A stretch of DNA of 64,000 nt from Brachypodium distachyon (GCF_000005505.3 NC_016131.3:71830855-71894854); one strand, 5' to 3'. Positions 1 to 11,754 are shown, numbered from the stretch's first letter. A program made the numbers and translations. The notes: generated from the sequence alone by a model not told the origin.

Positions 1-2265
1 TTTACCGGTCATTGGCTCATTGCTGCTGCCTGCACCAAACATGATGCCATGGAAATACGGTGACCGTCAGCTTAATTGGCAGCATGCGTGGGAGCCATGC
101 TTCGTGCCTCGTGCTCACATCTCGTGGAGTGAGTGAACGGCTCATTTCTTATTCTCCCGTGTCCCCTTTTGTAGTTCCTTTTTTCGATCCCAACAGCCGA
201 AAATTTTGTCTCACAATTTTTTCGAGCGAACAATTGTTGTTTGTTTCACATGAATCATGGTGTTAGCGTGGGTGTGGCCATGAGATTAGAAACTGAAATC
301 CCAGTTCAGTTTAGGTACATTATGGTTTGTTTGTTTTTCTAAGAACAGTTTAGGGTTTTTTTTTAGTTTAGAACAGTTTAGGTACATTATGGTTAATGCT
401 CTTTCAGTTTTTCTTCTTCTATACTCGGGCTGTAGGCGGGCTTTATTACGGAAAGGCCTCTTTTCCATCTCTGATGGGCCTTGACATCTTTGGGCCCAAA
501 TGTCTGTCTGGGCCGAAAAATACACAATGAAATCTCTGCAATTAGAATCCCTATCCCTTGCGTATCTCTAAAAAGATCCCTGAGAAAATCTAAAATGTAA
601 TAGAGAGAGGGAAGCAGCTCAAAAAAGAAAAATAAAGAGTGAAAGAAAAGGTTGTACCACTCCTTTAGGCAGCTAGCTTGCAGCACTGAACTGAACGCAG
701 CAAGTAAAGCCAGGCCATACTCGTACTCGCCTACATCGATCGCGGCCACACACACAAAGCACTCCGTTGCCCGCCCGCCCGCCCGGCATCTTTCCCACAT
801 ATATTCACAGCAGAAAACTTTTTGGTGAAAAACTGAAAAAGGCGAGGTGAGCTTGCACGAGGACGGCAAAAGAGCGAGACGTCGCACGCAGGCCAGCCAG
901 CCCACCCTCGCAATAAACATCCACTCCCTCGCCGATCCTGAAGTCCTGACGCCAGCCAGACCACTGTGCGCATGTCTCGGTGGTCTCCAGACGCCAGGCA
1001 CAATAACGCGTACGTGCACGCGCGTGTTCGTCCGGGCTTTTCCACGCATCACCCACTGCGACTTCCCCATGCTCTGCTTTTTACCTTATTATTGTACGTC
1101 CTTGCTGCGACTTCCCAATCAACAAGTACGGCGTCGGCGTAGCTGTGGCTAGGGCAGGCTTTGGGGTTGCTTCTTCACGTGAAACGGCGTTCCCATCATT
1201 TTTCCCATCTCCATGGGAGGACTAGCAGTTTCCTGCAGCTGAATTAATGCACGGGAGCTATCTATATCTGTAAGTAGGCGTGATTTGTCCCTTTCTATTT
1301 GTATGCGTTACTGTTTCGGTTAGCTACATGCTAGTGGTATGCTCGAAACACACTGCGTGTTGCAGCTGCAGAAACGATCAATTGGGCCGCACAGACCGGT
1401 GCATTTCATTGAGGACCGAGCTAGCTACAGAGTACACATGTGTTCAGTTTCGTGAACATTCTTGGTTAGATGAGAAATACTTTTCCCTCGAGTAACCATG
1501 CAAGGGGTAATATAAGCCGCTGATTAATTATTCACAGATGTAGATTCATCGATCGATCGAAAGGGCCTGATTCAGTGTCATGTTAATGCATGTGAAGAAT
1601 GCATCACGCATGCACACCTGCAGTATATAGTAGTCCTGGCAAGTTACTTAACTGCTGTAATTAACTCTGCGTGTCGATACATATACCGACAGCCATGAAC
1701 TAAGCTACTCCGTAGCCATGAATGATATATACCGACTGCTCTTAAGCGGTCTGTCTGCCGGAGTGGTAGTAGAAGGGGCAGGAGAAGGCAAGCCAAAACA
1801 GTTGCACTCTCAGCTTGTCAGTCTCATAATGGGAGATTAAAGATACTGGATCAGGGTGGTGAGCGTCCGTCAGTTTTGACAATAGAATGGTACGAATGGC
1901 ACAGACATTTGGAGACATGAAGGATAAAAGTTAAACTTGTATGAAGTAAAAAAAAATTAGTAATGTAAATGTGTTATCCAAGTTATATGAATAGTGCATG
2001 CACACAATTGGATCAGGCCAAAACTGAAAGTCAACAATTCCATGATGCTACTGCAGCTACATGAGCCTTCATGAAAAGAACAAATAAATCATCGGAATTA
2101 TGTTAGTGCCTGTCCAGATCAAAATATTTCCCATGCTTATGTATGTCGAAGAGAGCAACGAGTGCATAATCACCATGAGATTCTTCCTCTTTTTTCTACA
2201 AAAGATGAAATATGATGGATATGCATAAGATAAGATCACCGAGAGGCGCGCCATGATGATCTAGT
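1..2265. other. Intergenic, no gene recognised
   Basis: No open reading frame here resembles a known protein family. Long overlapping frames around 390-1150 come from a GC-rich patch and lack convincing splice structure or domain content. The segment near 1625-1710 has a diverged second copy near 5329-5420, listed separately. The sequence is rich in GATC/AGCT/TGCATG words, as is common in grass intergenic DNA. It could hold regulatory sequence for a gene to the left of the window, but nothing here shows that. Confidence 0.5.
1625..1712 (+). repeat. Left copy of a dispersed direct repeat flanking the LRR fragment region
   Basis: This stretch shares blocks such as TAGTAGTCCT, TTACTTAA, CTCTGCGTGTCGA and TACCGACAGCC with 5329-5420, in the same order and orientation. 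Small indels separate the blocks. Two copies 3.7 kb apart bracket the LRR pseudogene and the GC-rich patch. This suggests a segmental duplication, or insertion of the intervening DNA into a duplicated site. Confidence 0.6.
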
Positions 2266-2307
2266 ATGACCTTAGGAAGAACAGCACACACACGACACTC
2301 GAGTAAC

Positions 2308-4127
2308 ATGGCCCATTCATACATTCCAGTCATGCTAATGGCCATTAGCTTGTTGCTGATCCCGTTCAAGGCCGTTTCATATCCTGCTCTGAGCAACAAC
2401 ACTGACCTTGCCGCACTGTTGGCTTTCAGATCAGAGCTATCCGATCCTCTGGCAATCCTTACAAATAACTGGACAAGTGGTGCATCCTTCTGCCACTGGA
2501 TCGGTGTGTCGTGCAGCCGCCGCCGCCAGCGTGTCACTGCTTTGGAGCTGCCGGACATGGCCCTCCAAGGAGAGCTCAGCCCTCACCTCGGTAACCTCTC
2601 TTTCCTCCAGGTCCTCAACCTCACAAACACACAGCTCATTGGCTCCATCCCAGCTGATCTTGGAAGGTTAGCTCGTCTAGGATATCTTGATCTTGGCTAC
2701 AATAGTTTATCAGATCCCATCCCGTCCACTATACGGAACCTCACGAGGCTCCAATTTCTGTTCAATTTCAACCAGCTCTCTGGGAATATCCCAAATATTT
2801 TTCAGCGGACGAATACCAAATTTTTCATTTGATGCTCATCCATAACAACAGTCTATCTCGACCAATACCAGATGGTATCGGCTCCTTGTTCATACTTCAA
2901 GTTCTTCAGTTGAGACATAACATGCTCTCCGGTCCAGTACCTCCTACCATCTTCAACATGTCTAGTCTTGAGGACATGCGTCTGGGGCACAACAATCTAA
3001 TAGGTCCTATACCTAGCAATAGAAGTTTTAGTCTCCCTGCGTTGCAAATATTTGATATCATCAAGAACAAATTCACGGGCCAAATTTCATTGGGCCTTGC
3101 AGCATGCAAGCACGTTCAGGTACTTAATATTGCGGGAAACCTCTTTGTGGATGTCGTGCCGACATGGCTGGCTCAGCTAACACGTCTCACGGGAATATCT
3201 ATGGGTGGCCAAGACATCTTCGGTCCAATCCCCTCTGTGCTCAGCAATCTCACCATGCTCAACGTGCTTGACATCTCACGCTCCAACCTAAGCGGAGATA
3301 TTCCGGTGGAACTTGGAAAACTGAGACAACTCACTGTTCTTAAATTTTCGGATAATCAACTAACAGGTTCCTTCCCTGATTTTCTAGGAAATTTTTCGGA
3401 AATATCTTACTTAGATTTGCGTTCTAATCAGCTTAGTGGAAGAGTACCATCACTTGGAAACAATAGACACCTTTGGCGTCTTGATATTCGAGAAAATTAT
3501 CTCCAAGGGGATCTTAGTTTCTTGGCCAGCCTTTGCAATTGTCGGCAACTCCAAATGATTGGCATATCCAATAATCCGTTCACTGGGAGTCTCCCCAGCT
3601 ATGTTGGCAACCTCTCTACTCATCTCTTAGAATTTGAAGGATACAACATCCAGTTGGCTGGAGGGCTTCCAGGCACACCGTCAAATCTAAGTGACCTTCG
3701 TTTGTTAAACTTCGGATACAACCAACTAACCAAGGAAATCCCAGAATCCATCTCAAAGTTGGAGAATCTCCAGGCACTTGGACTCAATGTAAATAGCATG
3801 ACTGGCTCAATACCGGTACAATTTGGTATGCTAAGGAGTATTGTAGTCTTGCTCCTCGATAACAATAGATTCTCTGGCTCCATACCAGATGGCATTGGGA
3901 ACCTCACCATGTTAGAGTTTGTTTCGCTATCTTATAACCATCTATCTTCGACCATACCATCAAGCTTGTTTTATCATAGTAGACTTATTCAACTGCATCT
4001 GTCCCATAACTCCCTAATCGGTACATTACCTTCTGATCTTAGACATGTGCAAAGTATGGATCAAATGGATCTAATAATATACTCAGGAGCAATAAAGGTC
4101 CCGCATATGTTCTCATTGACCGATTGA
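2308..4127 (+). pseudogene. Truncated, frameshifted LRR receptor-like kinase ectodomain (LRR-XII/Xa21-like)
   Basis: The first part reads as a signal peptide followed by an LRRNT-type segment with the CHWIGVSC cysteine pair, then canonical plant extracellular repeats of the form LxxLxxLxLxxNxLxGxIP. The frame breaks in a T-rich run near 2820-2830 and the repeats resume in another frame from 2829 ([10 protein letters not shown] onward). About fifteen further repeats follow. The second frame ends at 4127 just after the SDLRHVQ segment, where intact family members continue with more repeats, a transmembrane helix and a Ser/Thr kinase; none of these is found downstream. The start at 2308 is preferred because it opens the hydrophobic leader. 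Intact relatives are plasma-membrane immune or developmental receptors. This copy looks non-functional, although a secreted LRR-only product after frameshift correction cannot be excluded. The 1-nt indel could be an assembly error, but the 3' truncation could not. Confidence 0.85.
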
Positions 4128-4183
4128 TTGTAGAAATCACAGTGGTAACATTAGGAACTGTCAAAGCCGATAAAGATCTGCTG

Positions 4184-4371
4184 AACTCCAGAAGATAGGC
4201 AAAATGCCGAATCACCTGCAAATATATAACATAAACAATATGATGCTGCTAGAGATATAGAAAGAGCATTTGGATCACCTGCAAATATATCAAGATACAC
4301 AATATGCTGCTGCTAGAGATATAAAGAATTCACGGGACTCCAGAAGATAGGCAAAATGCTGAATTACCTGT
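4184..4371 (+). repeat. Short interleaved direct repeats just 3' of the LRR fragment
   Basis: A block containing CTCCAGAAGATAGGCAAAAT followed by an ACCTG ending occurs at about 4184-4217 and again at about 4336-4371. A second block, beginning ATCACCTGCAAATATAT and ending CTGCTAGAGATATA, occurs at about 4211-4259 and again at about 4274-4323. The blocks alternate, as expected after local tandem duplication with later divergence. No coding content is seen. The repeats lie where the LRR homology is lost, so they may mark the rearrangement that removed the kinase half. Confidence 0.7.
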
Positions 4372-4459
4372 TGCACAGTGTTTTTTGAAAATTTCACACT
4401 GTACACCACAAGTATTCTACTTTCTACACTCACTGCATCCACAGCATACATCACAATAA

Positions 4460-5240
4460 AAATTCACAATGCAGCCAGGGGTACAAAGACTGCATTTACA
4501 TGGACTTTTCTGCCCTCATCACCTACCCTCTGTGGATCTCATTCCGGCGGCGGTTGAAGGTGAGGGCAGCTGCGGCAAAGCTGGGGGATGCGGCGGCGGA
4601 GCTTGGGGTTGCAGCGCTGGGTGGTGCAGGAGATGGGGCTGCGACGCAGGGTGGTCGCGGAGCTTGGGGTAGTTCGACGGCGGCACAAGGGTGGCGGACG
4701 AGATGGGGATGCAGTGCATGGTCACGGAGGTGGGCGATGCGACGGCGGCGAGGGCGGAGGTGATGGGGTTGTGGCGCAGGGCGGCAAGAGATGAGCTGCG
4801 ACGGTGGCGCGTCGCGGCAGACGAGATGGTGCTGCGTCGCAGGGTGGCGGAGATGGGTTGCGGCGGCGGAGATGGGGGCTCTGGCGGCGGCGCAGGACGG
4901 CCGAACCTAGCTCTTCCTAGGCGGCGAGTGGCAGGTTGGGACTTGGGATGGGAGAGGAGGCAGGGCAGCCCGAACGGGGAGTCGGGACTCGGGAGGAGAA
5001 GCGTCGACCGAGACGAGGAGACGAGGCAGCCCAAGACCGAGACGCATCACGCACGGGAGGAGCAGTATGGCCTTATGGGCCGCAAAATCAGCCCAATTAA
5101 CCAGAAGACGTGGATTTTTCTCACGGAGCAGCGGCCCGTAGGACAATTGGCCCAGGCGGGATGCACAGAAAGATCTAACGGTCACAAATGCTCAGAAGTC
5201 GAGATCGTACGGTCGGAAACGCTGATGGCGTGAGAAACCT
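4460..5240. other. GC-rich low-complexity patch with degenerate repeats
   Basis: The block is strongly GC-rich and built from degenerate iterations of GATGGGG, TGCGGCGGCG and GCGCAGGGTGG words, mainly between 4550 and 4900. Frames on both strands stay open because of composition, giving Arg/Gly/Ala-rich or Pro/Ser-rich translations with no recognisable domain. On the minus strand it resembles the 5' UTR plus first exon of a grass gene, so it could be a captured gene fragment. I do not call a gene. Confidence 0.45.
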
Positions 5241-5328
5241 CCCAAGATGCCCAGTTTTACTGTCCTAAAAAATACGACTTCCCAACCATGTTAATGTCGA
5301 AACATGGAATTGCGCAGGTTCCGCGCAC

Positions 5329-5420
5329 CTATAGTAGTCCTTGCAATTACTTAACTCTGCGTGTCGAACTGTCGATGCATTTACCGACAGCCTGATCAGG
5401 AACTAGCTAGCTGGCCATGA
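5329..5420 (+). repeat. Right copy of the dispersed direct repeat flanking the LRR fragment region
   Basis: This is the diverged partner of 1625-1712. It carries the same ordered blocks, lacks a 12-base segment present in the left copy, and has about 10 extra bases after CTCTGCGTGTCGA. Confidence 0.6.
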
Positions 5421-8400
5421 ACAATGAATTCCCAGCTGCTGTTCATTACGAGCGCCCCTGCCTGAGCGCTGCCGTGCGCCGCCGGACGATACGTGCGTAC
5501 GTGCTCGATCGTGCACCCCAGCACACGTACAGACGTACTCGATCCTACTCATCTTCTTGTGGTCCAAAAAGGCGTGGAAGATCAGGAAGAAGAGGAAGAA
5601 GCTAGCTTTCCGGCCCTCAGGCAAAATTAAAGGGAGAAAGCTAGCGACTCCAGTCATGCAGTGGCACCATGGAGTTAGTAGTTGCATCGTCCAAGAGGGA
5701 TTCGGAGGCACGCATTTAATTCGGGCCATCCTCCGGTCCGTGCTGGACTGGCCTCAAGCTAGCCCGACACGCACCAACAGACACGTACCGCAGCTGTAGC
5801 GACGGCGCCACACACACACAGCGCCGTAGCTGGATGGTGCTAGCTAGCTGTACAGCACGTACGTGCGTCGAGTACATGCATATCGGCCGGCCATTTCGAA
5901 TGCTCGGAAACAGTGTTGGATCTAGACCGATCGACTTATAAGGGGCCGTTCGATGGAGAGAGATACGCTGGACGCAGTGCCGTGTCTACGTTAATTCTGC
6001 GCACGCACGCACGCATTTGCACACCTAGCTACTGCTCCTGATTGAACAAGTCCGAGCTAGCCGCGTGCATGCATGTACAGGGTACACGTACTAACGGTTG
6101 GTACGTGTACGTGCGTGCGTGTTGCCGACCGGGCAAAACGTTGTGTCACGTCCCAGATCGATCGATCTCCAACCGTGCATGCATGCACTGTTCCTGTTTA
6201 TCGATCGATCATTTTGCCGTATAGGCGGAGAGAGCGGAGTTGATGCTTTGCCCTGAAATAGGTTTTCCACTGTGTGACAAAACCTAGGCTGGCTAGCTAG
6301 CTGTGCCGTGCGCGCGGGCCGGCCTGGGCACTGTGGCTGAGTTGATGCATGCAAACCGTTTACGTCGACACCCAACTCGATCGATCGCGGCCCTGTCGCA
6401 ATATTTGTTCTGTGTTGTGCGGACAAAAATCCATGTAAATCAGCTCATTTTGCTTTTACACCCAAGACACTAGGAGTAGTACATTTTACATATGTTTCCG
6501 TATGCGGAAAAAAGGATTTGGATGGACAGGCCGGGTGGCACGACCCACTCGACGGCATTCCAAAAGGAGAGCTAGCTAGCCTGCAACGCGATGGATCGAT
6601 TTTCGTCGTACCATACACACGTACACACGGTACACCATATACGAACGAGGCAGCCAAGAGGAGGAATACGAACGAGACGGTCGTACACTCTCACCGTCTC
6701 ACGCACGTACGCGGTACTTCTGTGCGAAAACGAGAGGCAGCAGTCACGCTGGGTTCGTGTTTTGTCGGTTCGTGACGGGGCGCAGGACCAGAGGGTAGCA
6801 GACCCCCTTTTTCTTTCTTTCACCCCCTCGTGCGCCCCATGCCGAAGTGACGGAAATGACCCCGGACGGGCTTATCGTCGGCCCACGTGTCGGGGGCCGG
6901 ACGGACGGGCTTCTCGCGTCCCTTGGCTGGGGCCTGGGGGTTATGGGCTCCACGGCGCGCAGGGAAAGGCGTGGCGGGCCAGCCACGCGACCGCACGTTC
7001 GGCCTCCAGTGCGGCCCACACGCTCGATCGGATCGGCCAAGCCCGACCCGGGGGTCTCACTCTCACGTGAAGCACCACCACGTGGACTTGGTCAACGGGG
7101 CCGGCAGGGGAGCCCGGAAGCCAATGGTAAGATAACACGTGGCGGGCCAACATGCATGCCGGGTGGGACCAAGACGAGAAGAGATAGTTGGAAGGAGCCC
7201 ACCGCCGTGCATTAACGTTTGACCGGTCCTTGCCCTTGTGGGTGCACCCTTTTTTTTCTTCCTTTCGGCTGCAGGCCTGCATCAGGACGGTGATGGATGG
7301 ACTCGGAGAAAACAGTGCACGCTGAGCCTCGGACACAGTTACTTCCATACTTGTCTCACGCAGATGACCGTCCAAACTGAGAAGCCCAACCACGTCCACT
7401 AATAAATAAACTCGTGCGCTTAGCTTACACACGAGAGTCTCCGGACGCTGCGTGATTGCCTAACTGCCACACTTGACTTGGTGGTGTACGTAACGGGAAC
7501 CTACACAGTCGGCTTTCCTCAGTGCCCAAGTAAACATCTGACAAGGTTAAAGGATAGTTATGGGCTTATGGCACAGCAAGCGGGTCTGGACCTCTTTCTG
7601 CTCGTCAGGAAACAATCGAAGGGAAAAGGGTGGTCCAAGAAACGACAGACCCAGGACAGGGGCCCCGGACTGCACAGAAGAGGTCCCGTGTGGGTTTGCA
7701 CGTGTGACAGAGTCACAGAGAGGACGGCCTGGCCGGCGCGTAATTTCTTCTTCTTTTTTCCAGGATATAACATTATACTGTAGATCAGAGTCAGCAAACC
7801 CCTTTGGCTTGGTCTTTTGCCTTTCCTCTCTCGCGGCCGGCCGGCGCGGATATCGATCGATCACTCTTTTCCTGGTACCATCGCACTGCCGCTGCACCAC
7901 TGCTAGTCCTGACCACCCTGTGCGTGCTTTGCAGTGGACGGGTCGACGGTTTTTCACTGCTAGATCCACACACGCGCAGGACAACCCGCACGGAAATACC
8001 TACGGGATGGGATGCGAGCTCGCCTGCTCGGGCATGCGGGTGACAATAGCGATGCCGTCATCCGCGCGTGCGTCGTGACGATTTCTGGCAGTGGATTCCG
8101 AATGAGAAAGGGCCTCTCTGGATAAAAATCTACAGTAGTCGCCCGCGTCGGAGTCAGTGAAAAAGGAGAGTAACAATACGACGGCAGAAGTGACATTCAT
8201 GCACTAATTTGGTTTCATGTGCTAGCTAGCTGCCAGGCCAATTAATGGAGTCCTTGGAATCGCAAGTTTGAAACGTTGCGTTTCAACCAATCAGGGAACG
8301 CGGAAAGCCTTTTGACCTAGGAGTGCATTTTTTAACCCTTTTTCAATTGATGTTGTTTTCTCTACGGACTCGTGAAGGTCTTATGTAGGCATACTACATG

Positions 8401-9073
8401 TATGGTCCCCAAAGAGAGACCAACAAGATCCTGCAATTAAGGAGTTCCATCGCACGGAAAAATAGCACACGTACCTATGCGCATAGGATGCTCTAAACTC
8501 GTGGAAATGAAAAGCATGGAGCAACCGACACACAAACAAAACATCATTGTCTATCTACTATCAGAACCTGAACGGTGGCCGCTCGTACTACCTTGCATGT
8601 ATTGTACGTGCCATAGATACGGCTACGTCTACCACTGAGACTCGTCCAAACTCTCGCTCTCACGGCCGTCTCTGCCGAGCCGCTGCGGTCGATAAACCTG
8701 GATCGATCAGATCAGATCAGATCAGTCGACGGCGGATCCGATCGGACGCTTCTCGTCGCAGAGCGCGTTTCTCGTCCATCGATCTCTCCCGGGCCCTGCA
8801 AGGTAGGGTCCACGCACGTACGCAGTTGCCCAATGCATCTGCATGCACGCACCCACGCACACTGCATGGTGGGTTCCATGAGCAGTCTGACAGGACGTCG
8901 TAGGAGCACTGTTCCCAATCAAATCCTAGGAGGCGTACGTCCAGGGCCGTCCCTGGCATGCAAAAGCAGCCGGAGACCGTTCCAGATCCAGCTAGCTGCC
9001 GTGCCTCTCGCGCGCGATCTTCATGCTAATGCCGGCAGCACGAGGAACAAGAGGCCGGAGAAAGGAATGCATT
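5421..9073. other. Intergenic, no gene recognised; GC-rich sub-block 6.8-7.2 kb
   Basis: No protein family is recognised on either strand. Many short overlapping frames occur, but neighbouring frames give equally long products and none has domain content. The 6840-7140 sub-block is GC-rich and carries most of the G-box cluster listed separately. A short (GATCA)n run lies near 8702-8723. The rest is ordinary grass intergenic sequence rich in CTAGCTAG and TGCATGCA words. Confidence 0.5.
6884..7704. promoter_or_regulatory. Cluster of five CACGTG G-box palindromes
   Basis: Exact CACGTG palindromes occur at 6884-6889, 7064-7069, 7079-7084, 7136-7141 and 7699-7704. Four fall within 258 bases, far above the chance rate for a 6-mer. 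Several have ABRE-like flanks (ACACGTGG, CCACGTGT), and RY-like CATGCATG and CCAAT words lie nearby. In plants G-boxes bind bZIP and bHLH factors. No transcription unit that they would serve is apparent, so the cluster may be distal or a relic promoter. Confidence 0.4.
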
Positions 9074-9175
9074 ATGAAATATGAATAGAGAGCGTGGCAT
9101 GGTCGCTTTGATGATCCCACAAAACATGAGTGTTATATATGAAATATGAATAGAGAGCGTGGCATGGTCGCTTTG
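9074..9175 (+). repeat. Two perfect 37-bp direct repeats, 65-bp period
   Basis: The 37 bases at 9074-9110 recur without change at 9139-9175, separated by 28 bases. Both copies begin ATGAAATATGAATAGAGAGC and end GGTCGCTTTG. They sit at the left boundary of recognisable LINE homology, so they may be a local duplication within or next to that element. Perfect identity suggests a recent event compared with the decayed LINE beside it. Confidence 0.85.
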
Positions 9176-9812
9176 GAAGACGTTTGGGTTCTAATTTTGA
9201 GTCTATTATCAACATTGTCTGTGCTGCAATTCTGTAGAGCATTTGGACTTTTCGCAATAACAGGATTTTTGATAACCAACTTTGGATTTCCTCTAAACAG
9301 ATTTGGTGGTTAATCCTGCGGTCACTCTGGAAATGGTCGCTGCTGTTCAGAGATTATGTGCTCGACAGAATGGACTCCTTCTGTCAAGAGGTGTCTCGTA
9401 TACTGGGGATGCCTCTGCTACTGCCTTGGATTTAAGTGTGCCTCTCTGACTCCTCCCCAACTGTTTATATGTTACCAGGTAATCTTCCTCCGCCGACGGG
9501 CACACCTGAGATAAAGCTCGTGGTAACGTCGGGCAGCCCGGTTTCAGTCCTTGAACAAGGCTTGACTCCCAAGGCTGGACTTCCGCAGAGGGAGGTGATC
9601 AGGTCCTGCCAATTCTATACTCTGGCTGACGCTGCACCAATCATGTTTAGCGTTCCGCAAAATCTGTAGTTCGCTGCTGTGTGCTCAGCTTGTAACCCCC
9701 TCCCCATGTTCTCTTTTTCAGACTTCTTTATTATCTTGTTGTTGAAGATGTTTGTTACGGACCTGGTTTCTTAAATCTATGGAGGCCTCCTGTTGATTAA
9801 AAAAAAATCTAA
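9150..9812 (+). mobile_element. LINE remnant, 3' end (zf-RVT C-terminal region plus A-rich tail)
   Basis: Translation across stops between about 9175 and 9430 gives the typical C-terminus of plant non-LTR retrotransposon polyproteins: a CAAIL/SIWTFRNNRIFD segment followed by WWLILRSLWKW and a stretch ending MPLLLPWI. A non-coding tail follows and terminates in CCTGTTGATTAAAAAAAAA near 9790-9809, consistent with a LINE 3' end. Reverse transcriptase and endonuclease regions are absent, so the copy is strongly 5'-truncated. It is decayed, with at least one internal stop. The weak open frame 9436-9669 is the tail of this element, not a separate gene. Confidence 0.75.
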
Positions 9813-10638
9813 GCCGCTCCAAAAGAGGGTGCAGTAGTAGCTAGGTAGCTCCCAAGGCATGCATGCATGTGCTAGCTGTTTGATCCATCCAGCTGCATTG
9901 CGTGCGGGTCGGGTCGCTTGCTTTTGATCATTTTGATGTGACCGCGCGCGGCCGGCCGGATGGGAATGGTCAATGGTCGATCGAATCCAATCCAATCCAG
10001 CATTGCCGCCCGGCCGGAACGACCGATTAATTCACTGCATGCGGTAGCTATTTACGGGGGAATAATGTGGGATTACCACGCACATGGCACGCCCTTTGCT
10101 AGCTGGGGAATCAAGCTCCGACAAAGCTAATTTGAGGGTGGATGCATGCATGATGTGGCTGTTGTGAGACGTTAACTCTCTCTCGAGGTTTTACTAGCTA
10201 GTCGGCCATGTCGATGCATGCCTTTTGCTTTTGATTGACGTGATAGCTTAGGCTAGCTAGCTTTATTTCGGATTCCTTTATGACCAGCTTACTGTGTGCA
10301 TGGCATGCACACGATCATCACGCGCCTCGCACACCTTCTTTTGTCTCACCCTTTTCCGTTCACATGCATGCAACGTACCCCGCGGCAGCGGGAAGCAACG
10401 GTGCTCTGCCTGTTTGGGTTCAAGTTTTCTCTTTTTGAGAGAGCATATAGATCCAGCGAGCTCAGTTCCGATGTACACTTTATCTGCCTGTGGCCGTATG
10501 AACCAGTCGATGTACTTTATTTTCGAAATAAAAAATCTAGTTACGGGCTGATTACTGCCACGCCGCGACTGGCCGGAAAACTGGGTTCTCTTCACTGCTA
10601 GCTACGACGTACGTTCGTAATCGTGTCTCGTTCGTCAG
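9813..10638. other. Intergenic, nothing recognised
   Basis: The stretch is rich in GCATGC, CTAGCTAG and GGCCGGCC words and has no coding homology or obvious repeat ends. Confidence 0.4.
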
Positions 10639-10728
10639 TACTTTCTCCGTTTGAAACGTTTGAAAAAAATTGACACGGCTTTGAACTAAAAGAGCTAGTT
10701 CAATAATCTTTATGAGACAGAGAGAGTA
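10639..10728. mobile_element. Degenerate Stowaway-like MITE
   Basis: The left end TACTTTCTCCGTTT and the reverse complement of the right end, TACTCTCTCTGTCT, agree at 11 of 14 positions. Both start with the TA target duplication typical of Tc1/mariner-derived Stowaway elements. The element is about 90 bp and non-coding. It is degenerate compared with the CTCCCTCCGT consensus, which points to an old insertion. Confidence 0.5.
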
Positions 10729-10875
10729 CTTTTTTTTCCAACTTTACGAATTGACCGACTGGGGTTCAATCAGACATTTGCCAACCGAAGATGTACTTGC
10801 GCGGCACTAATCGCTTGAAATTTTTCGGTCCAAATTAAAGAAAGATACTGTCTGCTGCTGCAAGACCGTGCAGAA

Positions 10876-11224
10876 CCGGAGTTAAGATAGGAGGAATCAC
10901 GCTCGTGTCAGTGCTGTAACGTGTAACGGACTGGATTTGGTCTTGCGGAACAGACTAACGGCCGGTTCAGAGGAGGAACTCGCCTCGCTTTGTTCTTTCT
11001 TGCAGGATTTCGCGTCAAATGATGTCGACGACTCGAGGCTGCTGCTCTCTGAGCAACCTTTCTCCACGCGCGGAGCATACCTAATGCTCTCGTCGGGGGA
11101 GTCGGACCCATCGGCTGATGCGATTTGGAAGTGCCATGTGCCTCTCAAGATCAAAATCTTTGCCTGGCTGTTTCACCAGGATCGCCTGAACACAAGGAGG
11201 AACTTATGCCATAAGACGATCACA
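10876..11224 (+). mobile_element. LINE remnant, left part (zf-RVT region), interrupted by a CACTA-like insert
   Basis: The frame covering 10937-11224 contains FSTRGAYLML, then DAIWKCHVPLKIKIFAWLF and DRLNTRRNL, which is the zinc-binding RT-associated (zf-RVT) region of plant LINE polyproteins. Homology stops at about 11224, exactly where a CACTACAACAAAA terminus begins, and resumes near 11755. It is a dead 5'-truncated element on the plus strand. Confidence 0.8.
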
Positions 11225-11750
11225 CTACAACAAAACATGCCTGTAGAGACGCTGAATTAGCAGGCTAAAGACATGATATTTCATCTCTAGTGGATTATAG
11301 AGTCGCTTTCACAAAGCGTCTTCGGAGCGTCTCCTCTGGGACCGTGTCAAGTTACGTAGAGACACTAGCTAAGCGTGACTACAGGATATGAGACGTTTCA
11401 TAGAGACGTTCAAATTCGTGTCTATACATGTAAGGACGTTTTATTTGACACGTTTCAATTACGTCTTTATCAACATTTTGACACGCTCAATTTGCGTGAC
11501 AACAAAGATAGAGACGTTTTTACAAATTTGGCCTAGCCCATCCTATGAGTCAGTATTGGATTGGTTTGGGCTGTAGTCGGGCCCACCTTTCTGTCGGCCC
11601 ATCATAATTGAAAACTCATGGCACATGGCAAGCCCATTTCTGTAAAAATATATTTGGGTAGCCTATTTTAAATTTCGAATTTTCTAAGAAAATGATGTTT
11701 TTCTTAAATTTGACAGACAATCACACAATCAGTTGTACAAGGACACACAA
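11224..11750 (+). mobile_element. CACTA-type DNA transposon fragment inserted in a LINE
   Basis: The left terminus reads CACTACAACAAAA (11224 onward), close to the CACTACAAGAAAA terminus of plant CACTA (En/Spm) elements. It is followed by repeated subterminal words such as GAGACGTT, AGAGACG and AGGACGTTTT (11391, 11403, 11430, 11513 and others), as expected for transposase-binding subterminal repeats. No matching inverted terminus is found at the right junction, where LINE coding resumes near 11755. The copy is therefore probably internally or terminally deleted and non-autonomous. The right boundary is approximate; a CACACAATCAGTT word is repeated at about 11721-11755. Confidence 0.55.
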
Positions 11751-11754
11751 TCAG

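Noticed and set aside
393..1152. Long overlapping frames on both strands
   Set aside because: They arise from one GC-rich patch, overlap in three or more frames, and show no domain, splice structure or conserved motif.
4519..5233. Pro/Ser-rich (minus) and Arg/Gly-rich (plus) open frames as genes
   Set aside because: Both are low-complexity products of degenerate GC-rich repeats; equally long frames on opposite strands argue against coding.
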